A stretch of DNA of 64,000 bases from positions 34,802,255 to 34,866,254 of the forward strand of contig CM046877.1 in NCBI GenBank assembly GCA_025667525.1, in the 5' to 3' direction. Below, one piece after another: positions 18,278 to 29,636 of this stretch; the stretch's first letter is position 1; every line of letters starts with the position of its first letter. Position numbers and translations under genes: made by a program. The stretch is from Glebionis coronaria (Eukaryota; Streptophyta; Magnoliopsida; Asterales; Asteraceae). A model generated the notes under the pieces. The model saw nothing but the letters and a program-made list of their open reading frames with translations, made no database searches and was not told the origin of the DNA.

Positions 18278-18918
18278 TAGAGATGGCAAAAAAAAACTCC
18301 GAACCCGACGGAGAATCCGATACCCGAATCTGATTTGACCGGGGATTCCCCGAGTTGACCAGGTTGACCGGGTATGGGATGGGGTGGGGATTCCCCGTTA
18401 GTAAAAAGCGGGTATGGAGGCGGGGATGGTAATACCCTTGGTTCCCCAAACCCATCCCCGAACCCGCCCCGAATATCTTTATTCTACATATATATTTATA
18501 TATCTTGTATGTTTCAAATATCTATTAGATATTTGAAACACTATCAATCGATGGTTAATATCTCCTTTGACACTAACCTTCTAAGATGAGCTCTTGTGTG
18601 TTAATTTTGTTATTATAATACTGAGCATGATTGGCATGAATGATAATCTCGTTAATGTTGTTTGATATTACCGTATTGTGTTATTCGTAATGGTTACGTC
18701 ATTTGAAACATAGTTTAAATGCTAATTGTGTAACGGGGAAAAAAAATCCCTGATTCCCCATTGGGGATCCCCGTTCCCCGCTGGGGATGGGGATGGTATG
18801 TAGTTTGTAATCCCCAATGGGGATGGGGATGGGGACGGGGATGAGGATGAATATTTAACTTTGGGGATGGGAATGGTAGTAACTATTCCTCGCAAACCCG
18901 GCCCCATTGCCATCTCTA
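18278..18918. mobile_element. Non-autonomous hAT-like element with G/C-rich ggggatgg repeats
   Basis: The ends are inverted: tagagatggcaa (18278-18289) and ttgccatctcta (18907-18918). These match the TAG(G/A)GATGGCAA ends common in plant hAT-type non-autonomous elements. A flanking repeat ctcattg is found at 18263-18269 and 18920-18926; on the left it is separated from the end by tagagaac, which may be a small insertion or an altered terminus. Both subterminal parts are rich in ggggatgg / ccccgaa-like repeats (18300-18480 and 18725-18905), while the middle is AT-rich. No transposase is present. Confidence 0.7.
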
Positions 18919-19066
18919 ACTCATTGATGGACCCGGAGCTTTCAGCACCGCTTATTATGTTAAATACTTGTGTGTTTGATATTCGTTTATGTATTTGTAT
19001 GTGCTTTACATCAATATAAGTTTCAGGGTTTCAACTACCAAGTCCAGATTCATGTAACTTTGCCGG

Positions 19067-19289
19067 ATTGAGATTCTCTGCAGTTAGTATGAACATAATC
19101 GGTTATGTTCTCTCACAAACATATAAAAGGATCAGGTCTCACATTATTAGACCAAGCAGTTTCTTTCTGAGAGAACGGTTATGTTCTCTCACGAACATAA
19201 AAAATATCGGGTCTCACATTAGACCTTGCAGTTTTGTTTGTGAGAGAACATAACCGGTGATGTTCATATAAACATGTGAGAATCTCAAT
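19067..19289. mobile_element. MITE with long inverted arms, 223 bp
   Basis: The left arm (about 19067-19125: attgagattctc, atgaacat, cggttatgttctctcac) is the inverse of the right arm (about 19225-19289). The middle carries two related half-copies of ggtctcacatta...agacc. No clear target duplication is visible. Ends of the ATTGAGATTCTC type have been seen in Mutator-like MITEs, but the assignment is inference. Confidence 0.7.
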
Positions 19290-20035
19290 TCATTTTTAAC
19301 TTTAAACCCATTTTGAATAGTATCAACTTCAGAATATTTGAATATTTGATCACATAGAAACAATGTCTCTAAACTCACCTGGAAAGATTTGGTACCTGTT
19401 AATATCTAAGATAGTGATTTTCAAAGTATAAATTATCAAATAAATAATTCACAAAAAATCTGTACATTATTTGCAACTTGTTTGAAGGAGTTGGCACCCA
19501 TGCATAAATAATTAATGTTATCTTCATCTGAAGATGATGTTTTGTAAACATTATTGCTAGATTCCAACTTGGGCGAAGACCTTGTCAGTTTTACATTTGT
19601 TTTGTTTGCCGCATGTTTAAGTGGTGAGTGCAGTAGTTTTTAATGCTCGTTTGACAAGCAACAAGTACAACAACAACAACAACAGTGTCTTTGATTTTGT
19701 CAGAGCGACGTATTCGAGAGGTGAAATGTAGACAGATCTTACCTTTATCTTTAAGATAAACCCGAAAGTAAAGAGATTGTTTTCGGTGTCGGCTAATGTA
19801 CGTGTGCATAAGGGTGTGGTAGAAAGAATGACGAGAGCAAGTGCACTGCAAAAGCAAGGTAGACAATACAAATATTAGACAAAGAACAAGCAAACAAACA
19901 ATAAACGTAATAAACACGAGGAAAAGGGACGAACAAAACAGACAAGTAAAAGGCACAAACGAAACACATAAAAGACACACTACAATGCATAGAAAGGCCA
20001 TGAGCCAACATTCGTTCAAGGGTTTGTGTGTTTAG

Positions 20036-20650
20036 ACACCTCCCACTTAGGAGCCCAACACCCTTCAATCATTACGTATGTGTTATTCTCATAGTTAACT
20101 CCAGCTTTGTTCAGACCTGAAAATAAAATATCATGTGGAGATGTACTTCTACTGCCAAAATTAATTTTTCTTTTTTTTTATTTATAGCTTTATGATATTA
20201 AACAATAAAAAGTAAATGTTTTTTGAAAAATACAATTGACGTCCCGTGTTGGTCTGAACTCTGAATCGAAGATCGGAGGCACTAGATCTAGCGGCGGTGG
20301 ATATATGTGAAAGGTTTGGTCGGTGTTTGTGGCAGTTTGGTTGTAGGCGGCGGCGTGACATCGTCGGCGGTTTCTGTGAAGCGGCGGACAGAGTTCCAGA
20401 AGAGACCTTCTTCATCAAAAAGGTGCTGGACGGAACTACAATGATGGTTGTAGTAATGGTGTTTGGCAGGGGGGTGACCGGAGAGATGATGGCAGCATAT
20501 AACAAATGGTGGTTGAAAATGATGCAAATAACATGAGATAAAAAGTGAAAGTACATGTGTGAAAGAGAAAATAAAAATTTTTATTTTTGTTATACCAAAT
20601 TGTCGGTAGAATATAGTTTGTCAGTGGTGTCAGTGGTCCAAATTTGTCAA
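20036..20650. other. Unidentified block interrupting the RTE 3' region
   Basis: This block separates two overlapping copies of the RTE 3' untranslated sequence (the stretch with acactacaatgcatagaaag at about 19977 and 20761). It has a locally G/C-rich core (20265-20545) with gcggcgg triplets and overlapping open frames on both strands (plus 20297-20536, minus 20182-20556). No domain is recognised. A captured gene fragment or another insertion are both possible. Confidence 0.4.
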
Positions 20651-20671
20651 GGGGTTCAAACCCTATGACTC

Positions 20672-20865
20672 TTATTCAAAAGAGCAAACAAGCTAACAAG
20701 ACAAACAACCAAGCATACTGGCACCAAAACAATATAAACATAAACGGAGCACATAAAAGACACACTACAATGCATAGAAAGGCCATGAGCCAACATTTAT
20801 TCAAAAGAGCAAACAAGCTAACAAGACAAACAACCAAGCATACCGACACCAAAACCATATAAACA
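20672..20865. repeat. 125-bp tandem repeat in RTE 3' region
   Basis: The unit starting ttattcaaaagagcaaacaa at 20672 restarts at 20797 and continues to about 20865 with few changes, giving about 1.6 copies. Confidence 0.85.
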
Positions 20866-21102
20866 AGCATACACAAAAAAGAGCATAAAAACAAAAGAAA
20901 AACACGTACAAAGAAAAGAAAGGGCATGCAAATAAACCATATTACAAACAGAAACCATAGAGCAACAACTTAGAACGCAAAGACCTAAAAACAGTATAAA
21001 ACCACGACTAAATAGAAAAGACTAGCCTAATAGAAAGCAATGAGGGCTAAATCTAAAGGGAAAAAAGTTCTACTAAGAAAAAGCCTACACGCAAGACCTA
21101 CT

Positions 21103-22900
21103 TTAAGACTTATTACTCTCCTCCTCGATCCTATCAAAGGTAATATCCTCAGACAAGAAAAACCCTTTCATGTCGTGCGTAAGTGTATCCTCCCATCTCA
21201 ATTTTAATCTACCATTTCTCCTCGAGTCGTCGACCAACAAAGCTTCGACTCTCCTCATCGGCGTTGTTTGTTGGTCTCCTCTTGACATGCCCAAACCATC
21301 TCAACCTTCCTTCCCTCATCTTATGGATTATTATATCGATATCAAAGACTGCTATAAAAACTCCGTTTGATATCATGTCTAACATGGTTTTACCACAAGT
21401 CCACCTCAGCATTGTCAATTCTTCCACCTCTACCTCGTTCGTTTGAACTTGCGTGATTGGCCAACACTCAGAGCCATACAACATAGCTGGTTTAATCGCT
21501 ACTCTATAAATTTTTCCCTTTAGCCTTAATGGAACTCTCGTATCACATAAGGTCGCCCCCCATTTCACCCAACCTGCTCTAATACGATGAGTTACATCCT
21601 CGTCCAATCTTCTTGATTTATGTGTTACCGAACCCAAATCTCTAACAGACTCGTTTAGTTGAATGATTTGGTCTCCGATACGGATATACACTTCTTGTTG
21701 GACGAGATTGTACTTACCGAAATCACATCTAAGGCATTTCGTCTTCTCTATGCTTACACGTAGGCCATTGACTTCTAGCGCGTCCCTCCGACTCTCAAGT
21801 ATGTTGTTTAACCCTTCCGTCGATTGTGCAATCAACACAATATCATATGCAAAAACCACGCACCAAGGGATTTCTTCTTGAATCCCAAGCGAAAGCTCAT
21901 CAATGGAGACCTACTTCTACAAAGAAAAACTTTGTGTTCCCCAATGGGGTTCGTACGCGGGTCTTCGCCCCTCGTACATATCGTTTATGACTCTTAAGTA
22001 TCTCATTGGTGTTCCTTTATAAATAAGGGTTTTTCAAATCAACTCCCGTGGAACATCAACATAGGCCTTTCCAGGTCTACGAAAGCCGTATGCAAGTCTC
22101 TTTGTATTTCCTTATACTTCTCTATAAGGAGGTGAATTGCCTCTGTTGTGGAACTTCTTAGCATAAAACCAAATTGGTTCTCTAACACACTTGTCTCCCT
22201 TCTTAAACTTCTTCCGAAAACTCTCCCCCAAAGCTCCATAGTGTAGCCAAGAAGCTTGATACCCTTATAGTTGCAACATGATTGTGCATTGTCTTTGTTC
22301 GTTTAAATGGGTACGACTTCACTAAGCCTCTATTCATCAAGCATATTCGTGATAGAGAAGAATTTATTGAAGAAGCATGTCAACCACTCAGACCTCTTGT
22401 CTCCAAGGAACCTCTATACTTTTATGAGGATCTACTCAGAACCTACGACTTTGTTTCTCCTCATCTTTCGTAATTCAACCCTTATTTCTCTTCGGTTGAT
22501 CCTTGAGTAGTAGCAGTCGTAATGCAGATGATGGATAAGGCTCACTTGCCTGCTTCCTTCGGGTCTTCTCTCGTTAAAGAGAGAGAAGAAATACTCTCTT
22601 CATCTTTTCCTAATATCATCTTCTTCGGGTCTTATCTCGTTAAAGGATCTGGCCAGGACATGCGACTTTGTTTCTCGCCATCTTTTGTAATGCAACCTTT
22701 ACTTCTCCTTAGTTGATCTTCGAGTAGTAGCAGTCGTAATGTGGATGATGGCTAGGGCTCACTTGCCTGCAGCCTTTGGGTCTTCTCTCGTTAAAGAGAG
22801 AGAAGAAATACTATCTTCATCTTTTCCTAATATCGTCTTCCTTCACAATAGCTCGACCTCCTTCATCTTTGATATACGTCACATTATCTAAATTACTTTT
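21103..22900 (-). pseudogene. RTE LINE reverse transcriptase remnant
   Basis: The longest open piece is 21209-21859 (216 codons), covering palm and thumb through the C-terminal domain (SIEKTKCLRCDF, IRIGDQIIQL, RAGWVKWGA, KPAMLYGSECW, MLRWTCGKT). A second frame (to 21103) carries the last residues. Upstream pieces at 22039-22239 and up to about 22900 give NYKGIKLLGYTMELWGRV-type and FVDLE-type RT blocks in shifted frames. The catalytic FADD motif reads FAYD, so the active site is lost. Not functional. Confidence 0.85.
22446..22846. repeat. 217-bp tandem duplication inside the RTE coding remnant
   Basis: The unit from cgactttgtttctc at 22446 is repeated from 22663. Both units include the phrase gagtagtagcagtcgtaatg and the palindrome-like tctctcgttaaagagaga. 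The two copies differ by scattered substitutions, so the duplication is not recent. Confidence 0.85.
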
Positions 22901-22925
22901 TCTCTCTCGGGTTTAGAAAGAAACA

Positions 22926-24134
22926 AGGAACTAATATATTTTACTTTTATAAATGTTTTTTTAACATTCATTAAATAACATTTAGAAGCGTAAAATAATT
23001 TATGGGTCTTTTTACACATTATGGTTACAGTTACAACTATGTTATCAAATCAAATTTTAAAAAAAGCTTGCTTACTAGTATCTCAAACACACTTATAATT
23101 ATTTATCTTTGAAATAATCACATTATGTGAGAAATCATTCTTTTCTCTTTAATCTAACTAATTATAAGTCTTGTGTATGCATTGAGTTACATATAAATAA
23201 AATTTATTTAAACATTTTAGTTTAATTATTGATACATGAAACTTTTTTCGTGCTTAATATTTTATAATTGTGATATTGATACAACTAATAGGTATCCATA
23301 TGGTTCTACATAAAAAATCATTATATATTAATATCAATGTTTGAATATATTTTATTTATTTTGTATGATCAAAATATAAAGTATAAGAGATTTTTGTTTA
23401 TTTTTTAAAATTATTATAAAAATATAAAAAATCTAAGTTTTATCTAATTCTATTTAATTTATTAAAAATTTAATCACTAAATTTTTATTAATTACCTCAT
23501 CTTCTTTTAACTTTTTTGATTTTTCAACAAATTTAACACGTATGTTTTTCTCAATCAAATTTCTTCAACAAATTTTCACTTTCTTTTTAATTCTTTAGCA
23601 AAATTTAAAATAATTTAATTTTCATAATTTTTAAAAATCTTAAAAATCTATATCAATACTACATATAAAGCATTTTGAGCACTCTCTCTTCATTACATTT
23701 TTAAGTTTTTAAGTAATACAATCATTTATGCCTATTGTACAACATTTGATACAAACAATAAAAGAACAAGCAATATATAAACTATTTAGTGTACAACTTA
23801 AAATTTATAACATATAAACATTTATGCATAGTGTATAAGTATTTAATGCACTAATACATTACAAACTTTTAATGCATAATTAATACTTTAATTAAAACAC
23901 CCCATTACATAAATATACAATAATATATGCACATTGTACAATCATTAAAAAACATATAATATACTAATACAAACAATAATATAAATATATTTCTCTAAGA
24001 AATTATAGCACTACAAAAACTTTCATACATGCATCAAATGAAGTCTAATTCAAAAATGGTTAATTTCATTTAGTTTTTTTCCCTTTAACCATTTACATAA
24101 CTTTACTTGAACTTTCATTTATATATATTACATA
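22926..24134. other. AT-rich intergenic DNA
   Basis: Very AT-rich, with repeated short phrases such as acaatcatttatg and tattgtacaa. No gene, tRNA or clear element end is seen. It may be the interior of the Helitron-like element that ends at 24298, but no 5' end could be fixed. Confidence 0.5.
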
Positions 24135-24298
24135 TAATGTCAAAAGTAATAATATTCATCGATTGAAATTCCGTTTATAGGACATGTTTTTAAATGATAA
24201 TTATCGATTCAGAAGTTATAACTTAGAAAAACGAATTATTTCGCCGAAAAATTTAGTCACGGGGTACCCGCCGCTGCATCGCGCGGGTACCATGCTAG
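24135..24298 (+). mobile_element. Helitron 3' terminus 1
   Basis: A 164-bp block ending in a G/C hairpin (acccgccg...cgcgcgggt, 24265-24289) followed by CTAG at 24295-24298 and a T. This matches the Helitron 3' rule of a hairpin, about ten bases, CTRR, and insertion before T. The whole block is repeated at 25126-25287. Confidence 0.75.
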
Positions 24299-25125
24299 TT
24301 ACATATAATAAATATTAGTATCTCTTTCTTCATTAATTACAAAAAAAATAAGTAGTACAATCCTTTTAGCACACTATACAACCCTTAATGCAACAAACTA
24401 AAGATAAATATTATAATCTTTATCTTCATTAATGAAAAAGTTAAGTAATACATTGACGCATATTGTACAATCTTTTATTCAAACAATAATACATCATACT
24501 ATCTTATAGTAAAACATTGTATTCATTCTATTTATTAAATTTTTAAATAATACAAATTTTAAAATATATTGTACATGTCAATTAAGTATGTCTATAAATC
24601 ATCTTATGCACTCTATCATCATTTAGTTAAATTTAATCAATACATATTACAAACATATGTTACAAAACATATGTTACAAGTACACCTTAAATTAATATTT
24701 TAAAATACTCCTAAAATGATAATACATCTTATTATACATATTATACAACTAATAAAACACAAAAAAAACTTCATATAACTTACAAGTTGGTGGTATATAT
24801 GGTTTTAAAAACAGATCAGGTCAACTGGTTTAACTGGAGTTGCCACCTGTTCGGCTAGCCAATACAAGCCGTGCAAAAAAAAAAAAACTCAGAGATAACC
24901 AGACGAACTCGGCATAAACGGGTGAACCAGGTCGGACTATGATAATTTTTTATTATACTCCGATTAAACAATTTATCATTTTTATTACGTGACACATTAA
25001 AATTAACCACAAAAGCAAAAAAACAATCTTTCATAAACAATCGTAATAATTGTTTAAAGACAAATGATGCAAAGATGTGAGATCACAATTGATAATTTCT
25101 CGATTAAAATTAAGTTTTATTACGT
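24299..25125. other. AT-rich DNA between the two Helitron ends
   Basis: AT-rich with phrases related to 23700-24000 (tattgtacaat, aatacaaacaata), suggesting that the two Helitron-like copies share more than the terminal block. An A run at 24877-24888 and a G/C-richer patch (24840-24940) are present. No gene is seen. Confidence 0.45.
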
Positions 25126-25287
25126 ATGATGCCAAAAGTATAATATCATTCGATTGAAATTACGTTTTTAGGATATCTTTTTAGATGAAAACTATCGATT
25201 CCGAAGTTATAACTAAAAAACAAATTATTTCGTCGAAAAATTTAGTCACAAGGTACCCGTCGTCGCATTGCGCGAGTACACTGCTAG
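25126..25287 (+). mobile_element. Helitron 3' terminus 2
   Basis: Collinear with 24135-24298, with about 20% change. The hairpin is weakened (acccgtcg...cgcgagt) and CTAG lies at 25284-25287, followed by T. It is in the same orientation as terminus 1, 989 bp downstream. Confidence 0.75.
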
Positions 25288-25594
25288 TATTTAATTAAAA
25301 AAATAATACTAATTAAAAAAATTGATGTTTAGAATTTAGAATCTTCATAATCATTACAAAACGTTTTGCTTTTACAAAGTAAAGGATTTGTGACTTTTTA
25401 ACTCCAATTAATTCATAGAAAGGCACATTAGAATAAGTTATTCGATCATATCCAAGTAGTAATATAAGTTATTCAATAGACTAATATTCTATTCCATGAT
25501 ATCATTAATATTGTGACATATACTTCTTTTCTAAGCATCAATATTATTTGATACTCTCTTTTGTCACTCATGTGGGTTAGATTCCATTTGTAAT

Positions 25595-26136
25595 CAGGGG
25601 CGGAGCCATTCATAACATAGTGGGGGCAACTGCCCCCAATGAAACCTTCATTAATCATAGTTTTCAGGGTTATTTTTTGAACTTTAATCATGATGCCCTC
25701 ATTAAAAAACTGAGATTGCCCCCAACCCAATAAATGAGTAAAGAAAATGAAGAAAGAACCAGCCTTTTTGTTTTTGAAAGGAGAAGAAAGAACCTGGTTT
25801 AACGAAAGAAGATGATGATGAAGTTTTTTACTTTTTTACTTTTTTACTTTTTTATTCAAGAAGATGATGATGAAGATATCCTTTGACCACCTTTATTTTT
25901 GGGATATCCTAAGAGGAGTGAAGCATACATTGACACGTTACAAAAAGTTTTGTTTTTACTGTATTTGTTTTGGATAATGGCCCATTTTTTTTTAATTTTC
26001 TACTGTATTTGTTCTTCATAATGGAATGGCCAATATTTTTACTAATAATAGTATTTGTTTTCCTTCATGTATGTATTCTCTTATCAGCAAAAAAAAATTT
26101 TGCCCTCAGTAACTCAAATTTCTGGCTCCGCCACTG
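25595..26136. mobile_element. hAT-like non-autonomous element with 8-bp target duplication
   Basis: The terminal inverted repeats are caggggcggagcca (25595-25608) and its near-complement tggctccgccactg (26123-26136). The exact 8-bp target duplication TTTGTAAT lies at 25587-25594 and 26137-26144. The length is 542 bp and there is no transposase. The interior has gccccc and ttttttactt repeats and aagatgatgatgaag segments. An 8-bp duplication fits the hAT superfamily. Confidence 0.88.
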
Positions 26137-26144
26137 TTTGTAAT

Positions 26145-27393
26145 AGATTTATTTTTAACCATATTGTAGAAAACAAATGTCCAATTACATTAAGTTTACA
26201 TTCAATAAAAAGCAATGTAGAAAAGCTAAATAAGTGTTATTTATCATATTGTTAGGGGTATAATTGGTGTTATTACTAAATTTCTTACAATTGAACTTTT
26301 CTTTTTACATTTATTTGCAAAATTGAGCAAATTTACTCACATTGAGATCGTATCATTCAGATAAACAGATGAGGTTTTTTCTGTTCAGATTATTCGAAAA
26401 TAGTTTTTTTTTTGCACTTACAAAAATGTTTCACAAGAATGATTTATATCATATCCTATTTCTTCCACACATTATTAACTTATAATTACTCATAATTGCA
26501 TATTAGGCATAATTTTTAACTCATAAAGTTGCATACATAAAGCGTGCAGAATCATTTAAAGTTTCATAACATACACACGGCTTTTCTTTTCAAGTCAATT
26601 ATAAACTTTAAAATAAACCTATCTTTGGAATCCATTATCATAAAACTAGCATTAGATTAATAAGCTTATATAAACTTGCACATGTTAATCAACTCAAAAA
26701 GTTCATCCAAATTCTAAACAAATCACACGAGCATATAAGCCAACCTACCACAAGTATAACACTTGTCTAAGTCACCACCAACCATGAGTCCATGACCCTA
26801 CACTCATTTTTGTGTTTACACTCACCGAGCCGACAAGGTACGGGTTGATTGAGACGCCTAAATTTGACATCCGCGTTTTTACTATCTTACATGATATCAC
26901 AACTTTAGGTACAACTTACCAGTAAATGTCTTTAGACATAATTATCTCTCATGAAATATGCATAAAAGTTTAGTACTACCGAAATTAACAAACTAACTTC
27001 TCTAGAAAATTGATAAGAGTCATAATAGAACTTGATACAATAATATAAAATGTATTTAGAGTAATCATATAATATGGAATTTGAAAACCATCAAAAGGTT
27101 TTTTTTAGTGTTATGATAAATACCAATATAATTCTTATCCCTTAAATAATGTATAAGATCCTTAATATTCTCCTTATTGGAATCTTGTTGAATAGGTATT
27201 GGTTGTGATCTATACACGTAACACTATCCTTATATTACATTTTAAATTATAAGTTCACATAGTACTATATTTTAACTGTCTTTTTTTTGCAAAATACAAA
27301 AAATTACCAATTATTTCCACAATCATGACATTTACCGAATGCATGATTGTATACAAGTCAACTTTTATGTTAAATAAACCTTAGTGTAACCAT
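26145..27393. other. Intergenic DNA upstream of the permease
   Basis: AT-rich, without a recognisable gene or element. It contains the permease promoter at its right end. Confidence 0.55.
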
Positions 27394-27400
27394 TATAAAA
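27394..27400 (+). promoter_or_regulatory. TATA box of the permease gene
   Basis: TATAAAA 63 bp upstream of the first base of the ATG at 27463, with a C/T-rich start region (ttctcacatcaaatcttc) about 25-35 bp downstream. This fits a short leader. Confidence 0.65.
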
Positions 27401-28510
27401 CTTCATTTCTTTGTTCTCACATCAAATCTTCATACTCTCTCAATCCTTATCATAGATACATCATGGCTCTCAATATTCAAACAGAAAAACAAGATTCAAC
27501 CATGGCTAACAACCATACACCACCATCAAACACCACTATCCTCCCCATAACCAATCCATCAACCACCACTAATCACAAGAAACTCACTCTAATCCCATTA
27601 ATCTTCTTAATCTACTTTGAAGTAGCCGGCGGCCCGTTTGGTGAAGAACCAGCAGTACAGGCCGCCGGTCCACTTCTAGCTATATTGGGCTTCTTGATAT
27701 TCCCGTTTATATGGGCTATACCAGAAGCCCTAGTCACGGCTGAACTCTCCACCACCTTTCCAGGTAATGGAGGGTTCGTCATATGGGCCCACAGAGCATT
27801 TGGGCCCTTTTGCGGATCATTAATGGGCTCATGGAAATTTCTAACAGGTGTTATAAACATAGCTGCATTTCCAATTCTTTGTATTGATTACTTAGAAAAA
27901 CTGTTTCCAGTATTTGCTTCGGGCTTGCCTAGAACTCTAGCAACATTGCTGTCCACCATATTTCTAGCGCTTGTTAATTATTCGGGTTTGAATATAGTTG
28001 GATTAGCAGCGATAATTCTAGGGATAGTTTCGCTTATGCCGTTTATTATAATGTCATGTATAGCAATACCACAAATAAAACCACATAGGTGGTTAAGTAT
28101 GGGACAAGAGGGTGTTAAAAAAGATTGGAATTTATTCTTTAACACCCTCTTTTGGAACTTAAACTTTTGGGACACGGTTAGTACTATGGCAGGTGAAGTA
28201 AAAAACCCGAAAAAAACATTCCCAAAAGCTTTGTTGTTATCGGTTATTTTAACTTGTTTAGCGTATATAATCCCTTTATTGGCGGTCACGGGTGCGGTTG
28301 ATGTTGATCAAAGTGAATGGGAATCAGGATTTCATGCAGTGGCAGCTGAAATGATATCGGGTAAATGGCTAAAAATTTGGATAGAAATCGGGGCAGTTCT
28401 ATCGGCTATAGGTTTATTTGAGGCACAATTAAGTAGTTGTGCATACCAAGTTTTAGGTATGGCGGATTTAGGCTTCTTACCAAAGTTTTTCGGTGTGAGA
28501 TCAACATGGT

Positions 28511-28868
28511 TGTTGCACAGGCCTTCAAGTCTTGATTTCCAGGATCGATCATAACCAAACAACATCATGATTTCCAACAACCATCATCATAAAATAAGAA
28601 AATAAAGAACAAAGGGATATGAACCCTAATATACTTTCTATTGAATCAAGCGGGTTGGTTTTTACAATCGTAAGAAGCCTATCTATTTATAATGAAGCAA
28701 TCGGTGCCTCTATCAACAGGCATACCGTTTGCCTAAAAGTAAAAGATACATCTATTCGTTATAACATACAACTGCCATATTATGCATCTCATGGGCTTGG
28801 GTCTGTGGGCCCAAACATAATCGTTGCAGGCTGTCCTTTTTTGGTATCTAGACATTACAAGTCCAACA
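28511..28868 (-). repeat. 3' LTR of the TRIM-like element
   Basis: TGTTGCACAGG...GTCCAACA in the plus reading. It is the same as 29637-29994 except for roughly ten differences clustered in the first 50 bp. Confidence 0.93.
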
Positions 28869-29636
28869 GTTCCTCCCTAATGTCGAGATGCCAAAACCTT
28901 CGTTTCTCGGTTTCTTTCTTGCATTCTTGCATTGTCCTTGATCTCTGGGATTATGATCAAGCCCGCATCGCTGTTGAGAGTCAAATCCGTCTAGCAAATA
29001 ATTATCACGATCGCTTCCTGCTAATGACAACTATGTCCGCTTCATGCTAATGACAATCAAACCCGCTTATCCGCTGTTGATCTTGATCAATCCCGCCTTC
29101 TGGCTAATGATCTCAATCCCCTGACCAATCTTCTTTCTGTTCCTCTAGTTCTTGTCTTCCACAACAACGTTTCCTCTAGTTCTTGATTAAACCTGCCTCG
29201 TTGTTGAAAGTCAAACTCGTCTCGCTAATGATTATCAATCCTGCCTTCTGCTAATGACAATCAATCCTGCCTTGTTTCTGACAATCAAACCTGCTTCCCG
29301 CTGTTAATCCTAACTAGTAATGTTGTTGATAATCAATCCCGCCTTATGCAGGTCTCCCTTCGTGTTTCTCCTTCTTTCTTTTTTTCTTCTGCTTTCGTGT
29401 TCCTCCCTTTTCTTCCTCCTCCGAATCTTTCTTGTCTGTTCTTGTTGATTCCCTGAATTAATTGTTCTCTCTTTTCTGAAAAACAATTCCCAGAATTGTT
29501 GTTCTTCCTCTTTTCTTTTGGAACGATTCCCCGAATCGTTTCTTTCCTTTCTTTCTTCTTTCATTCATTCGTTCTATTCTTCTTGTGACTCAATCATGAT
29601 GTGGTGTTGCTTGGTTCCTTGGCGCTCTGATACCAA

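Larger units (their letters stand above)
19664..22925 (-). mobile_element. RTE-type LINE remnant, 5'-truncated, minus strand
   Basis: Read on the minus strand, the order is a short pre-RT stretch (YIKDEGGRAIV, about 22880), RT blocks, ENQFGFM, the FADD-like site now FAYDIVL (about 21850), the RTE C-terminal region with MLYGSECWPI and RWFGHVKRRP, and a long 3' untranslated part. The 3' end has a GTAAGATCTGTCTACAT segment and then a TTG microsatellite (19664-19685 in the plus reading, acaacaacaacaacaacag), the usual end of plant RTE elements. It has many stops and frameshifts. The 3' part is interrupted by an unidentified 0.6-kb block (20036-20650), and an internal 217-bp stretch is duplicated (22446-22846). 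Confidence 0.85.

Noticed and set aside
19591..20019. 142-codon hydrophobic minus-strand frame
   Set aside because: It lies in the T/G-rich 3' untranslated part of the RTE LINE; its hydrophobic look follows from base composition.
22926..25125. A full Helitron with fixed 5' end
   Set aside because: No convincing TC start or RepHel coding sequence was found; only the 3' ends are claimed.
27463..28554. 363-codon permease taken as a complete protein
   Set aside because: The last 14 codons come from the TRIM LTR; the true C-terminal helices are at 30000-30397.
29310..29564. 84-codon Lys/Glu/Arg-rich minus-strand frame
   Set aside because: It is the C/T-rich interior of the TRIM-like element read backwards; it has no domain.
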